Assembly: GCA_003140175.1 (NCBI GenBank)
Contig: PLJD01000060.1
Location: forward strand, 1 to 43,629
Direction of reading: 5' to 3'
Origin: Actinomycetota bacterium
Lineage (GTDB): Bacteria > Actinomycetota > Acidimicrobiia > IMCC26256 > PALSA-555
Length of the DNA stretch: 43,629 nt
Shown here: piece by piece, positions 23,507 to 32,295 of the stretch
Numbering within the stretch: the first letter of the stretch is position 1
Layout: every line of letters starts with the position of its first letter
Notes under the pieces: model-generated
Told to the model about the DNA's origin: nothing
The model's database searches: none
What the model saw: only the letters and a program-made list of their open reading frames with translations
Translations under genes and position numbers: made by a program

Positions 23507-24499
23507 GTGCGTTTCGACGGGAAGACCGTCATGGTGACGGGCGCAGGCGGCTTCATCGGCAGCACGCTTGTAGAACGCCTCGTCGATGACGGCGCGCGCG
23601 TTCGAGCGATGCTGCGCTACACCTCGCGAGGGCAGCGCGGATGCCTCGACCACGTGCCGGACGCGGTGATGCGGAACGTCGATGTCACGCTCGGCGATGT
23701 GCGGGATCTCGACGCCGTGCGCGAGGTCGCCCGCGGGGCTGATGCGATCTTCCACCTGGCCGCGCTCGTCGGCATTCCCTACTCCTATGAGCACCCCCAG
23801 GAAGTGATCGATACGAACATTATCGGCACTTCGAATGTTCTGCTGGCCGCGAAGGATCTCGCGACGTTGGAGCGTGTTGTGGTCACCTCAACGAGCGAGG
23901 TGTACGGCTCCGCGCTGCGCATACCGATGGACGAGCAACACCCGCTGCAGGCACAATCGCCGTACAGTGCGACCAAGATCGCGGCCGATGCGCTGGCGCT
24001 CAGCTTCCACCGCTCGTTCGACCTGCCGGTGACGGTCGTCCGGCCCTTCAACGCCTACGGGCCGCGACAGTCTGCCCGTGCGGTGATCCCCGCCATCATC
24101 ACCCAGGCATTGGTCGGCACGACCCTGAAGCTCGGGACCCTGGAACCGACGCGCGACTTCACCTTTGTCGAGGACACGGCTCGGGGGTTCGCCGCCGTCG
24201 CCTCGTCCGATGAAGCACTGGGCGAGGTCGTCAACATCGGTTCGGGCACCGAGGCGAGCATCGGAGACGTCGTCGCGAAGGTTGGCAAGATCGTTGGCCG
24301 CGAACTCGTCGTTGTCGGCGATGAGCAGCGCGTCCGCCCGGTCAAGAGCGAGGTATCGCGGTTGTGCGCAGACAACACGAAGGCTGAGAAGCTCGCCGGG
24401 TGGCATGCTCAGGTGTCGCTCGAGGAAGGGCTCCGGCGGACGGCCGAGTGGATCGAGGCGCACCTCGACGAGTACCGGCCTTCCGAGTACGCGGTATGA
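23507..24499 (+). CDS. NAD-dependent nucleotide-sugar 4,6-dehydratase-like epimerase (LegB-type)
   Basis: 330 residues from GTG 23507, preferred over ATG 23483 because GGAGGAGG ends 6 nt upstream and the protein then begins VRFDGKTVMVTGAGGFIGS directly at the NAD-binding strand (GxxGxxG). Extended-SDR catalytic elements: VVTSTSEVYGSALRIPMDEQHPLQAQSPYSATK (Ser/Thr plus YxxxK). NAYGPRQSARAVIPAIITQALVG and TRDFTFVEDTARGF closely follow the pattern of LegB/UDP-sugar 4,6-dehydratases. It would make a 4-keto-6-deoxy nucleotide sugar for a surface glycan. First of three genes joined by 4-nt overlaps with a nucleotidyltransferase and a glycosyltransferase. Exact sugar not determinable. Confidence 0.83.
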   Translation: MRFDGKTVMVTGAGGFIGSTLVERLVDDGARVRAMLRYTSRGQRGCLDHVPDAVMRNVDVTLGDVRDLDAVREVARGADAIFHLAALVGIPYSYEHPQEVIDTNIIGTSNVLLAAKDLATLERVVVTSTSEVYGSALRIPMDEQHPLQAQSPYSATKIAADALALSFHRSFDLPVTVVRPFNAYGPRQSARAVIPAIITQALVGTTLKLGTLEPTRDFTFVEDTARGFAAVASSDEALGEVVNIGSGTEASIGDVVAKVGKIVGRELVVVGDEQRVRPVKSEVSRLCADNTKAEKLAGWHAQVSLEEGLRRTAEWIEAHLDEYRPSEYAV

Positions 24500-25200
24500 A
24501 GACTGTGCTGCTCGCCGGTGGGCGGGGTGTTCGGCTGCGTCCCCTGACGTACAGCATCCCCAAGCCATTGCTGCCGGTCGGTGAGCGTCCGATCCTGGAG
24601 TTGATCATCGAGCGGCTGAAGACCTTCGGATTGCGCGACCTCGTCATCGCCGTGGGCTACCGGGCCGAGCTGATCGAGACCTACTTCCGAGACGGCTCGC
24701 AACTGGGCGTGCACATCGAATACGTGCGCGAAGCCGAGCCGCTGGGCACTGCGGGGCCGTTGGCGCTGGTGCGCGATCAGTGTGGTGCCCGAGGGGATGA
24801 GTCGCTGCTCGTGATGAATGGCGACCTCCTCACCGACCTCGACATGCGACAGGTGGTCGAGTTCCACGAGCGCGGCGATCACGACCTGACCGTGGTCACC
24901 CGCGAGTACCAGCTCGAGCATCCCTACGGTGTCATCCAGTGCGAGGGCGACCGGATCGTCTCCATCGTCGAGAAGCCTGTCGTGACCGACACCGTGAACG
25001 CGGGGGTCTATGTGTTCCGGTGCTCGACGCTCGACCTCGTACCAACCGGGACGGTGTTCGAGATGCCAGAACTCATGAACATCGCTGTGGCAGCCGGGCG
25101 CGACGTCGCGGCGTACCCGTTCGACGGCGCATGGCTCGCCATCGACCGCATGGAGCAGCTGGCTGACGCCGCGCGCGTCGTGACCGATACCCACGCGTGA
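24496..25200 (+). CDS. Sugar-nucleotide (NTP) transferase
   Basis: 234 residues from the ATG at 24496, which overlaps the dehydratase stop (ATGA). The N-terminal MKTVLLAGGRGVRLRPLTYSIPKPLLPVGERPILELIIERL is the glucose-1-phosphate thymidylyltransferase/mannose-1-phosphate guanylyltransferase signature (G-G-x-G-x-R-L-x-P-L-T, then P-K-x-L-L-P-V). MNGDLLTDLD carries the metal-binding Asp, and VEKP plus NAGVYVF complete the catalytic domain. There is no left-handed beta-helix tail, so it is the catalytic domain only. It activates a sugar phosphate for the pathway of its operon neighbours. The longer frame beginning at 24400 is rejected because it lies inside the dehydratase. Confidence 0.88.
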   Translation: MKTVLLAGGRGVRLRPLTYSIPKPLLPVGERPILELIIERLKTFGLRDLVIAVGYRAELIETYFRDGSQLGVHIEYVREAEPLGTAGPLALVRDQCGARGDESLLVMNGDLLTDLDMRQVVEFHERGDHDLTVVTREYQLEHPYGVIQCEGDRIVSIVEKPVVTDTVNAGVYVFRCSTLDLVPTGTVFEMPELMNIAVAAGRDVAAYPFDGAWLAIDRMEQLADAARVVTDTHA

Positions 25201-25907
25201 AGCTATCGATCGTCATCCCAGTCCGAAACGAGGTCGCCACGGTTGCCACGCTCATCGAGCGGGTGCGTGAGGTCGACTGCGGTATGCCAAAGGAGCTGAT
25301 CGTCGTCGACGGCGCGTCGACCGATGGCACCCGAGAGCTCCTCCTCTCGCTCGGTGACGTCCCGGGTCTCGTGCTCGTGCTCGAAGATGAGGCGCGCGGC
25401 AAGGGGCGGGCCGTGCGCACAGGGTTCGAACGGGCCACTGGCGACATCGTCATGGTGCAGGATGCCGACCTCGAGCTGAATCCCTCGGAGATCCCGTCGC
25501 TGCTGGCACCGATCCTGGAGGGCGAGACCGCGGTTGTGTTCGGGTCGCGCTTCAAAGAGCGCGGGCGCGGCACCGCGCCGCTCGTTGGCTACCTGGGCAA
25601 CATGGTGCTGACGTGGACGGCGAACGCGCTCTTCCTCGCTCACCTCTCCGACATCCTCACGTGCTACAAGGTGATGCGGGCCGACGTCGCGGCCGGCCTC
25701 GCCCTTCGTTGCGACGGCTTCGACATCGATGCCGAGATCACATGCCGTCTGCTGCGCGAAGGGCAACGCATCGTCGAAGTGCCGATCACGTATGAGCCGC
25801 GCGGCGTTGACGACGGCAAGAAGCTCACCCGCAGGGTGGGATGGAGCGTGCTGCAGGCCATCCTGCGCGTCAGGTTCGCGCCACGCGTCGGGCCTGCCGA
25901 GTCGTGA
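25197..25907 (+). CDS. GT2 family glycosyltransferase (DPM1/polyprenyl-phosphate-sugar type)
   Basis: 236 residues from GTG 25197, overlapping the previous TGA by 4 nt. N-terminal KLSIVIPVRNEVATVATLIERV, ELIVVDGASTDGTRELL and the metal/nucleotide D-x-D region IVMVQDADLELNPSEIP define the GT-A fold of family 2. ARGKGRAVRTGFERATGD is typical of the dolichyl/polyprenyl-phosphate mannose synthase-like subgroup. There are no membrane helices, unlike larger polyprenol-phosphate sugar synthases, so it is peripheral or soluble. It probably transfers the activated sugar made by the two upstream enzymes to a lipid carrier or glycan. It converges on the first LCP gene. Confidence 0.88.
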   Translation: MKLSIVIPVRNEVATVATLIERVREVDCGMPKELIVVDGASTDGTRELLLSLGDVPGLVLVLEDEARGKGRAVRTGFERATGDIVMVQDADLELNPSEIPSLLAPILEGETAVVFGSRFKERGRGTAPLVGYLGNMVLTWTANALFLAHLSDILTCYKVMRADVAAGLALRCDGFDIDAEITCRLLREGQRIVEVPITYEPRGVDDGKKLTRRVGWSVLQAILRVRFAPRVGPAES

Positions 25908-26049
25908 ATCCCGTCCGGCGGTCGGAGCTCACACTCGGTCTCAACTGAGGCGACTGGCCGGCCCCGTCAGCTCCGGAACGCCGACGACCGATCGCGGTGT
26001 CGGCGGCGGTTCTGAACCCTCTGGGCAGGTCCGTCCCAGCGCAGCCGGG

Positions 26050-27522
26050 TCATTTGCACGAGGGGCCCTTGGGGATGGGTGGGCCGAATACGGCGGGATT
26101 GACCGCGCCGTTGCCGTTGGCGTAGGTGTCGCCGGCGCTGTCGGTGGTGGAGGGTCCGGCGGCCTGTGGTGTCCCGGCGACGGATGGACCGACGCTGACC
26201 GATCCACCGCCGCTGGGGAGCGTGATCGAGGTGAAGTCTTTGCCGAGGACCACTTCGACGGTCGCGCCCTTGATGGTGGGGTCCTCGAGGAGCTGGGTGG
26301 TCGGCGTGAGGTATTGGAGCAAGAGCTCCCCTTGGTCGATCGCGCCGGGCTTATAGCGGACTTCGGTGTGGTCTGGTGGGTGGGCGACGCTGCCAGTTCC
26401 GCCGGAGCGGAAGCCGGCTTTCTGGACGAAGTCGTGGAGGGTGCTTTGGGCGAGCGCCGCGCTTCCGGTCGCGTCGACGACTTTGACATGCACCTGGGGC
26501 GGGGTGATGGTCTTGATTGACCCGCTCGTGGCGATGCCGCTGAAGTCGCGGAGTTGAGCCAGGACGGACTGGTCGTCGGGAGTCTTGACGTAGAGGACGT
26601 CTTGGGCGCCCTGCATGGGGCCGTACATGTACGGGAGCGTCTCGAAGTCGAGATGGCTGGTGTCGTTGGGGTTCACGGTCCGGAACGCGTCGAGGAGGTT
26701 GAAGATGTCATTCTTGGTCAGGTTCTGGTCGAATTCCATGTAGCCCAAGACCTCGCCGGCGATCTCGTTCGCCGTGATCGGGTCTTCGAGGCTGCGTTGG
26801 ACGGCGATTCCGGCGAGCTCGCGGATGAACTGTTGTTGGCGGGCGATACGGCCGATGTCGGCGGTGGGGTCAGCGAGGATCCATTGGTGGGACAACAAGC
26901 TGTAGAACTCAAGAGTTCTCGACCGCACGTACGCGAGGGCTTGGAAGCCGTTGAGCTCGCTGCAGCCCCCCAGGGGGATGGCCAGGTCGCTCTTCGGGTC
27001 CCGGGCCGGATACGGGAAATACACCGGCACTGAGCCGATGGTGTCGATGATGGATTGAAAGCTCTCGAAGTTGACCGAGATGAAGTGGTTGATCGGGACG
27101 TCGAAGTCGGCTTCGAGGGTCTGAATCGTCTTGTTGGGTCCGGCACCGAACGCGTTGTCGATCTTCGCCATCCCTATCCCTGGGACGTTGACCCACAGGT
27201 CGCGGGGGAACGAGACGATGAGCGTCTTCTTCAGATTGGGCTCGACGTGGACGACCATCATCGTGTCGGAGTTGACGCCGGTGACTCCCTGGTCGCAGAG
27301 TCCAAAGGCGGAGCTCTGGACCTTCAGCGCGCAGCGTGAGGTCGAGCCGAGAACCAGATAGTTCGCACCTTGTGCCGGTGCGGGCGCGACGGTCACGTTG
27401 ACGCGTCGCACGCTGGCGATCTTCGTCGAGATGTCCTCATTCACCGCGACGACGCCGCCGATGGTGAGCACGGCACAAAGCCCGAGGGCGATGAGGAAGC
27501 GCCTTCCCAGTCGACGGGTCAT
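26050..27522 (-). CDS. LytR-CpsA-Psr (LCP) family wall-polymer ligase with LytR_C domain
   Basis: 490 residues from ATG 27522 (GGAGGG closely upstream; ATG 27534 is the alternative). One N-terminal TM segment RRFLIALGLCAVLTIGGVVAV anchors it outside the membrane. The LCP domain spans about residues 45-290: ANYLVLGSTSRCA, VNSDTMMVVHVEPNLKKTLIVSFPRDLWVNVPGIGMAKIDNAFGAGP, INHFISVNFESFQSIIDTIGSVPVYFPYPARD, LNGFQALAYVRSRTLEF and RIARQQQFI, including the Arg and Asp residues that bind the polyprenyl pyrophosphate. A LytR_C domain follows (IKTITPPQVHVKVVDATGSAALAQSTLHDFVQKAGF). LCP proteins attach glycopolymers such as arabinogalactan or teichoic acid to peptidoglycan. A Pro/Gly-rich tail ends in a Cys. 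Confidence 0.9.
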   Translation of the reverse strand: MTRRLGRRFLIALGLCAVLTIGGVVAVNEDISTKIASVRRVNVTVAPAPAQGANYLVLGSTSRCALKVQSSAFGLCDQGVTGVNSDTMMVVHVEPNLKKTLIVSFPRDLWVNVPGIGMAKIDNAFGAGPNKTIQTLEADFDVPINHFISVNFESFQSIIDTIGSVPVYFPYPARDPKSDLAIPLGGCSELNGFQALAYVRSRTLEFYSLLSHQWILADPTADIGRIARQQQFIRELAGIAVQRSLEDPITANEIAGEVLGYMEFDQNLTKNDIFNLLDAFRTVNPNDTSHLDFETLPYMYGPMQGAQDVLYVKTPDDQSVLAQLRDFSGIATSGSIKTITPPQVHVKVVDATGSAALAQSTLHDFVQKAGFRSGGTGSVAHPPDHTEVRYKPGAIDQGELLLQYLTPTTQLLEDPTIKGATVEVVLGKDFTSITLPSGGGSVSVGPSVAGTPQAAGPSTTDSAGDTYANGNGAVNPAVFGPPIPKGPSCK

Positions 27523-27534
27523 GGGCCCTCCCAT

Positions 27535-28016
27535 CCAGACGCGGTACGGGAGCGGGGATCGAATGAGGCCGGCGGCTGGACCGCCACGCTCGGCTGCGCA
27601 AAGAGGCTCGAGCTGGTCGGTGCGCTGGATTTGGATGTCGGAGCGACGGAGGCCGCGTTGGACATCGCGCGGCGACGCTTCGACCGAGCCACGAATACCG
27701 AACTCAGATGATCCGCTGCCCAACCCGTTCGAGTGTGACGCCCCAGCCGGTTCATTGCTCGTCGCTTCTTCTAGGTGTGCCAGTGGTCATGTTCGATTGT
27801 CGCGTGAGCGCCGGCCACCGTATCGAGATCGCGTCCCGTGTGGACCGCGGCCCGGTCGAGGTGGGGGCTAGGGTGTCGGAGGTCGCGGTCCACTGCCGGA
27901 CTCGCCGCCAGGGGTGGATCCCGCGCCTCAGGTGTCTACCTGGTCGACTCATGGCCGACTGGCCACCCGGCGGGCCCCTCGAGCGGAGAGCTCGGGAGCG
28001 GGTCGTGGTCGGCCGC
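27535..28016. other. Interval upstream of LCP gene; no gene recognised
   Basis: About 480 nt that includes the promoter region of the minus-strand LCP gene. Frames on both strands are Arg/Ser-rich without family motifs. I find no IS element or tRNA remnant. It ends where the decayed inverted LCP copy begins. Confidence 0.4.
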
Positions 28017-28394
28017 GTTCTTGACAGATTCTTGACGCGTTCGGTGTCCCGCGATGCGAGCCATGCGCCACTCGATCCGCTACAAGAAGTGGATGGGCGT
28101 GAGCGCCACGCCGTGCCCAGCGGGAAGCCGCTCGTCGTGGGCCCCGAATCTGCCCCGCACGACACCCTGACGCTCCAGCCCGACACCACATGAGCGCGCG
28201 GCGACTAGGTGAACGGTGAACATCCCCGGCCACGGTGAGGCCACGATCAACGCGTCGAACACCGGGGGCCCCAGCTGGTCATCGACACGATGACGGTCGA
28301 CTTCGGCATCCCCATCAACGACCACGTCCAGTTCCAGGCCATGCCCTCAGCGGAGGGCCCTCGGCGCGCCGCCCGCGAGGCGGGGACGGACTGA
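28017..28394 (+). pseudogene. Decayed, inverted copy of the third LCP gene and its 5' region
   Basis: The plus strand here repeats, in inverted orientation, the 5' flank and parts of the LCP gene at 29420-30550. Upstream block: 28017-28041 matches the strand opposite 30743 with two mismatches, and 28066-28086 is identical to the complement of 30674-30694 (21 nt). The coding remnant from 28216 reads VNIPGHGEATINASNTGG, then loses frame by one base in a G run (five Gs at 28264-28268, six in the intact gene), then resumes as QLVIDTMTVDFGIPINDHVQ before jumping at GTCCAG (28326-28331) to FQAMPSAEGP. Most of the N-terminus and a 429-bp middle segment are missing. Not translatable as an LCP protein. 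Confidence 0.82.
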
Positions 28395-28395
28395 G

Positions 28396-29718
28396 ATGGC
28401 CAAGGCGGTCCGGTGCCCGAGCTGTGGCACCAAGAGGCGAGTCGAAGGGCTCGACTCCGCCACGTTCCGCTGCGAGCAGTGTGGACAGGTCCTGAAGGTG
28501 CCCCCCGCCGTTCGTCGGGGGGCGAAACCCGCGCCGGCGCCTCCCCCCCGACGCTCGCGTGGCCCGGCGCCGATCGCCGCGCCCGCACCGGTCGCGGCCC
28601 CCCCGCCACCTCGACGCTCCCCAGGATCGAGATCCTCTTCTCGGGGGCTGCGGAGAGCTGGCCACGCGTGGCGGCGCGTCCCCGGCGAACGTCGTCGCCA
28701 CCGCAAGCTCAAGTGGACCGCGGGAATCCTCGGCCTGGTCATAGTCCTGGTGGTTGGCTCCGCCGCTGGCTATGCGTGGTACCTCAACCACGAGATCCAG
28801 CGGGTGGATGTCAAAGATCTCTCGGCGGCCCCCACCAGGGGCGCCGACGCCAATACCGAGAACATCTTGATGGTCGGCTCCACGTCGCGCTGTGCGCTGA
28901 AGGTACAAAACGCGGCCTATGGCCTGTGCTCGCAGGGAGTCAACGCGGTGAACAGCGATGTCGTGATGATCCTGCACCTCAATCCCTCGACGCATTCGGT
29001 GTCGATCCTCTCCATCCCCCGTGACCTCTTCGTGCCCAACGCCCGAAGCGACGGTGCGAACAAGATCGATGCCGCCCTCTACCAAGGCCCCAACCAGTTG
29101 GTCGACGCAGTCCAGGAGGACTTTGGCATCCCGATCCAGCACTACGTGGAGCTCAACTTCGACAGCTTCATCAACGTCGTGAACGCTCTCGGCGGCATCA
29201 AGATGTACTTTCCCGAGCCGGTGTACGACTCGTACTCGGGGCTGAACATTCAAACGACCGGGTGTATCCAGCTCAACGGGACCCGAGTGACGCAGGCGCA
29301 CGGCGAGCGGATCGCCCGCCACCACGACTCCGAGGACCACGCTGGCGGGGCCGCCCCGGTCAGTCAACCAGCTCGGCGCCGACCGCCACCGTCGGGAGCT
29401 CCAGCGACGGCCTGTCCACTCAGCACGGAGCCGCGCGCGGCGCCGGCGGTCCGAGCGCGGCGGTGTTGGAGATGGAGGCGTGCACCGCCGCGCTCGGCGG
29501 TGCGGTCGTCACGGTGGTGCTGCCGGTCGCACCGGCCGTGGGCGCGCCGCCGGGACTCGGTGCCGACGGATTGGCACCGATGCCCGTTCCGCCGAGGCTG
29601 GCGACCATGGCGCTGGCACCGGGATCGCTCAGGTACAGGACCGACTGACCGTTCTGGTTGGGGCCCTCCGCTGAGGGCATCGTTTGGAACCGGACATGGT
29701 GGGTGTCGTTGGGGTTGA
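28396..29718 (+). pseudogene. Truncated zinc-ribbon LCP protein gene
   Basis: The frame begins MAKAVRCPSCGTKRRVEGLDSATFRCEQCGQVLKVPP, a CxxC-x15-CxxC zinc ribbon (Cys 7, 10, 26, 29), then a Pro/Arg-rich linker, one TM helix (about 107-127, LKWTAGILGLVIVLVVGSAAGYAWYL) and a good LCP domain start: ENILMVGSTSRCA, VNSDVVMILHLNPSTHSVSILSIPRDLFVPNA, IQHYVELNFDSFINVVNALGGIKMYF. Homology stops at TTGCIQLNGT near base 29283, where LCP proteins continue with the catalytic Q-A-L-x-Y-V-R-S-R block; after that the frame is Arg/Pro-rich and runs antisense through the 3' end of the next LCP gene to 29718. The essential C-terminal half is therefore missing and the gene is probably non-functional. It starts one base after the stop of the decayed copy. 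Confidence 0.78.
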
Positions 29719-30550
29719 TGCCGACGAACGTGTCGACCAGGGTCAGCACGTCGTCTCGAGAGAGGCCGCTGTCGACGGTCAGGTGCTCGAGGACCCGGTC
29801 GGCGATCTCGTTGGCGGTCAGGGGGTTGTCGCGACTCTTGGCAAGAGCCAGTGTGCCGAGCTGGCGGACGAAGTCCTGCTGGCGGGCGATGCGGTCGATG
29901 TCGGGGACCGCGTCGGCCGAGAGCCATGTTCCCTGCGTCGGGCTGTAGTAGGAGAGGGTGCGGGAGCGGACGTATTGGAGCGCGTCGTAGCCGGTGAATT
30001 GCTTGCAGCCGGCGATCGGGGAGTAGAAACCGGCAATGTCGTCCCGGGCCGGGTAGGGGATGTACACGGGCACGGTGCCGATGGCGTTCACGACGTCTTT
30101 GAAGGCGGGGTAGTCGACCTGGACGTAGTGATTGATGGGGATGCCGAAGTCGGCTTTCATCGTGTCGATGACCAGCTGGGGCCCCCCATTGTTTGACGCG
30201 TTGATCTTGGCCTCACCGTGCCCGGGGATGTTCACCCACAGGTCGCGGGGGAACGAGACGACGAGCGCGGTGCGGCGAGCCGGATCGACCCGAATGACCC
30301 ACATGGTGTCAGAGAGGTCATCCTCGGCGGCCTCGTCGGCGCCGAGGACGAGGAAATTGACCGGACCGCTGGTCGCGATCGCGGTGTGGACACGGACCCG
30401 CTTGGCGGTCGCGAGCTTGACGTTAATGATGTAGTTGACAGCGACGACGGCTGCGGTGGTCGCGGCCGAGGTGATGACGAGGGCAATGAGCATTCGACGG
30501 GCGAATGCCTGGAGGAACCCGCGTCGACGTCGCTGAGGCACGGGGTCCAC
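29420..30550 (-). CDS. LytR-CpsA-Psr (LCP) family wall-polymer ligase
   Basis: 376 residues; the GTG at 30550 directly follows an in-frame TAG, and no ribosome-binding site is obvious, so the start is the least certain part (ATG 30493 is possible). TM anchor RRMLIALVITSAATTAAVVAVNYII, then a full LCP domain: VNFLVLGADEAAEDDLSDTMWVIRVDPARRTALVVSFPRDLWVNIPGHGEAKINASNNGG, INHYVQVDYPAFKDVVNAIGTVPVYIPYPARD, YDALQYVRSRTLSYYSPTQG and RIARQQDFV. The C-terminal LytR_C domain is absent; a Gly/Pro/Ala-rich tail follows SAEGPNQNGQSVLYL. Same predicted job as the other LCP gene. It is the parent-like sequence of the decayed copy at 28017-28394. Confidence 0.88.
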   Translation of the reverse strand: MDPVPQRRRRGFLQAFARRMLIALVITSAATTAAVVAVNYIINVKLATAKRVRVHTAIATSGPVNFLVLGADEAAEDDLSDTMWVIRVDPARRTALVVSFPRDLWVNIPGHGEAKINASNNGGPQLVIDTMKADFGIPINHYVQVDYPAFKDVVNAIGTVPVYIPYPARDDIAGFYSPIAGCKQFTGYDALQYVRSRTLSYYSPTQGTWLSADAVPDIDRIARQQDFVRQLGTLALAKSRDNPLTANEIADRVLEHLTVDSGLSRDDVLTLVDTFVGINPNDTHHVRFQTMPSAEGPNQNGQSVLYLSDPGASAMVASLGGTGIGANPSAPSPGGAPTAGATGSTTVTTAPPSAAVHASISNTAALGPPAPRAAPC

Positions 30551-30921
30551 CTAGCCCCAGCACGCTCGTGTGGTGACACGCTGGGGCGTCAAGGGGTGCC
30601 GCTGGACGGAGTCGGACCGCACGAGGGGCGCCTCGGTGCTGGGCACGACGATGGCGCTGACCCTCATGCTCTCCTTGTAGCGGATCGAGTGGCGAGTCTC
30701 CCGCTTCACAGGACCCCCAACGCGTCAAGAATGTGTCAGGAACGGGCTGGCGGCGGGGATGCAGGCGGTGCACCCCCGCTGAGCGTGCCACCACCGGCGC
30801 GTGGGCAGCCGTCCGCAGCTGGGGCTTGATCCCTACGCTGATCAGCGATGGCAATAGGAGCCGACCTCGCCTCGATTCGGCCGGAGGCGCTCCAGCACGG
30901 GGCCCGGTTGAGCGTGACGCG
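30551..30921. other. Divergent intergenic region between LCP gene and kinase gene
   Basis: No gene recognised. The part from 30551 to about 30743 is conserved in inverted form at 28017-28208, so it is older than the decay and may carry the LCP promoter. TTGACGC on the minus strand (near 30726) is a possible -35, without a clear -10. Confidence 0.45.
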
Positions 30922-32295
30922 GTGAAGTTCTCGACAATCGCCCGCTACGTTTCTGCGCTCGCCCTGATGGTGGCAGCGACGGCCGCGACGAGGCTCGCCG
31001 GCGTCGACCTGACCGTCGCGGCGATGGTGTTGCTCATTGCGGTGCTGTTCGCGGCGCTGCTCGGACCGGGGCCGGGAGCGCTGGCCGCGATCGCGGGTTA
31101 CTTCCTCTACGACTACTACTACACGCCGCCCGTCCACCACTTCGACTTCCAACACGGAACGAACATCATCGCCGGTGTCGCCTTCTTCGTGGCCGCCGCG
31201 ATCATTGGTTGGGTCGTGACGACTATTACGCGGCTTCGGGCCCGCGAGTCCAAACGAGCCCGCGAAGCGCAACTTCGCCTCGAACTCCTGAACCGCATCG
31301 ACGCCGGCGAGGAGCCCGACCAGCTCGCGCGGCACACGGCGCTGGCCATCACCCAGCTCTTCGACGTTCGGCGCTGCATCGTGCACCTGGGCGAGGATCT
31401 CGGTGCCGCGCCAGACACCGAACCTGGTCCCGTGGATGGGCTCACGACCTTCGCCGCGGGTCAGGTGACGGTTCAGATCGCCGAACCGCGTGAACGACTC
31501 AGCGGCGGCGATCGCGAGCTGCTCGAGGCGCTCGTCGTCACGCTCGACGGCTCGCTGGAACAGGCGCGACTGCGACTCGAGTCCGAGCAGGCGACGATCG
31601 CGTTGCAGTTGAGTCGCTCCCGGGCCGGGCTCGTGTCAGCGGTCAGCCACAACCTGCGGACCCCACTGGCGTCGATCCGCGCCGCGGCCGCGACCCTCCG
31701 CGCACCCGATGCGCAACTGGACGCCGATGACCGGGGCGAGCTCCTGGCCATCATGGCCGACGAGAGTGAGAGGCTCGAGCGGATGGTCATCAAGACACTG
31801 GACCTCAGCCGGATCCGAGCCGGTGGTCTCGAGCTTGAGCCCCAGACGGTCGACGTGGGCGATCTGGTTGCGGCGGCGGTCCGTCGCATCCGACCGCTCG
31901 GCTGTCATGATGCAGTGCACCTCGACGTCGATCCCGAACTTGAGCCCGTCACGCTCGACATCGCCTTGATGGAAGACGTCCTGCTTAACCTGTTGGAGAA
32001 CGCGCTGCGGTTCTCACCGCAAGGAGCGTCGATCACGGTCGACGCGGCATCGAGTAACGACTCGTTCGAGATCCGGGTCAGCGACGAGGGGCCAGGCGTG
32101 CCTCCGGACGAGCGGGAACGGATCTTCGAGGAGTTCGTGCGGGGCGGGAGCCGCTCCGACACGCCCGGCACGGGGTTGGGCCTCGCCATCGTTCGGGCCC
32201 ACGTCGCCGTCCACGGCGGGTCCGTCTGGGTCGAAGACGCGCCCGGTGGCGGGGCCAGGTTCGTGGTCCATCTGCCGCGAAGCGATCCCGCGTGA
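30922..32295 (+). CDS. KdpD-like sensor histidine kinase without the N-terminal KdpD domain
   Basis: 458 residues from GTG 30922 (VKFSTIARYVSALALMV); the longer frame from 30733 is Arg-rich and unlikely. Three to four TM segments in the first ~100 residues form a DUF4118 module, including LLGPGPGALAAIAGYFLYDYYYTPPVHHFDF. Then a GAF-like stretch, the HisKA H-box VSAVSHNLRTPLASIRAAAATL (phospho-His near residue 243), N-box LLNLLENALRFSPQG, G1 DEGPGVPPDERERIFEEF and G2 TGLGLAIVRAH. The cytosolic KdpD sensor and USP domains of E. coli KdpD are missing. Its TGA overlaps the response-regulator GTG by 4 nt. Signal unknown; turgor or potassium only by analogy. No kdpFABC genes are in the window. Confidence 0.9.
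   Translation: MKFSTIARYVSALALMVAATAATRLAGVDLTVAAMVLLIAVLFAALLGPGPGALAAIAGYFLYDYYYTPPVHHFDFQHGTNIIAGVAFFVAAAIIGWVVTTITRLRARESKRAREAQLRLELLNRIDAGEEPDQLARHTALAITQLFDVRRCIVHLGEDLGAAPDTEPGPVDGLTTFAAGQVTVQIAEPRERLSGGDRELLEALVVTLDGSLEQARLRLESEQATIALQLSRSRAGLVSAVSHNLRTPLASIRAAAATLRAPDAQLDADDRGELLAIMADESERLERMVIKTLDLSRIRAGGLELEPQTVDVGDLVAAAVRRIRPLGCHDAVHLDVDPELEPVTLDIALMEDVLLNLLENALRFSPQGASITVDAASSNDSFEIRVSDEGPGVPPDERERIFEEFVRGGSRSDTPGTGLGLAIVRAHVAVHGGSVWVEDAPGGGARFVVHLPRSDPA

Noticed and set aside
28017..30743. Insertion sequence as cause of the LCP inverted repeat
   Set aside because: No transposase motifs and no terminal inverted repeats or target duplications were seen; the repeated segment is LCP gene DNA itself.
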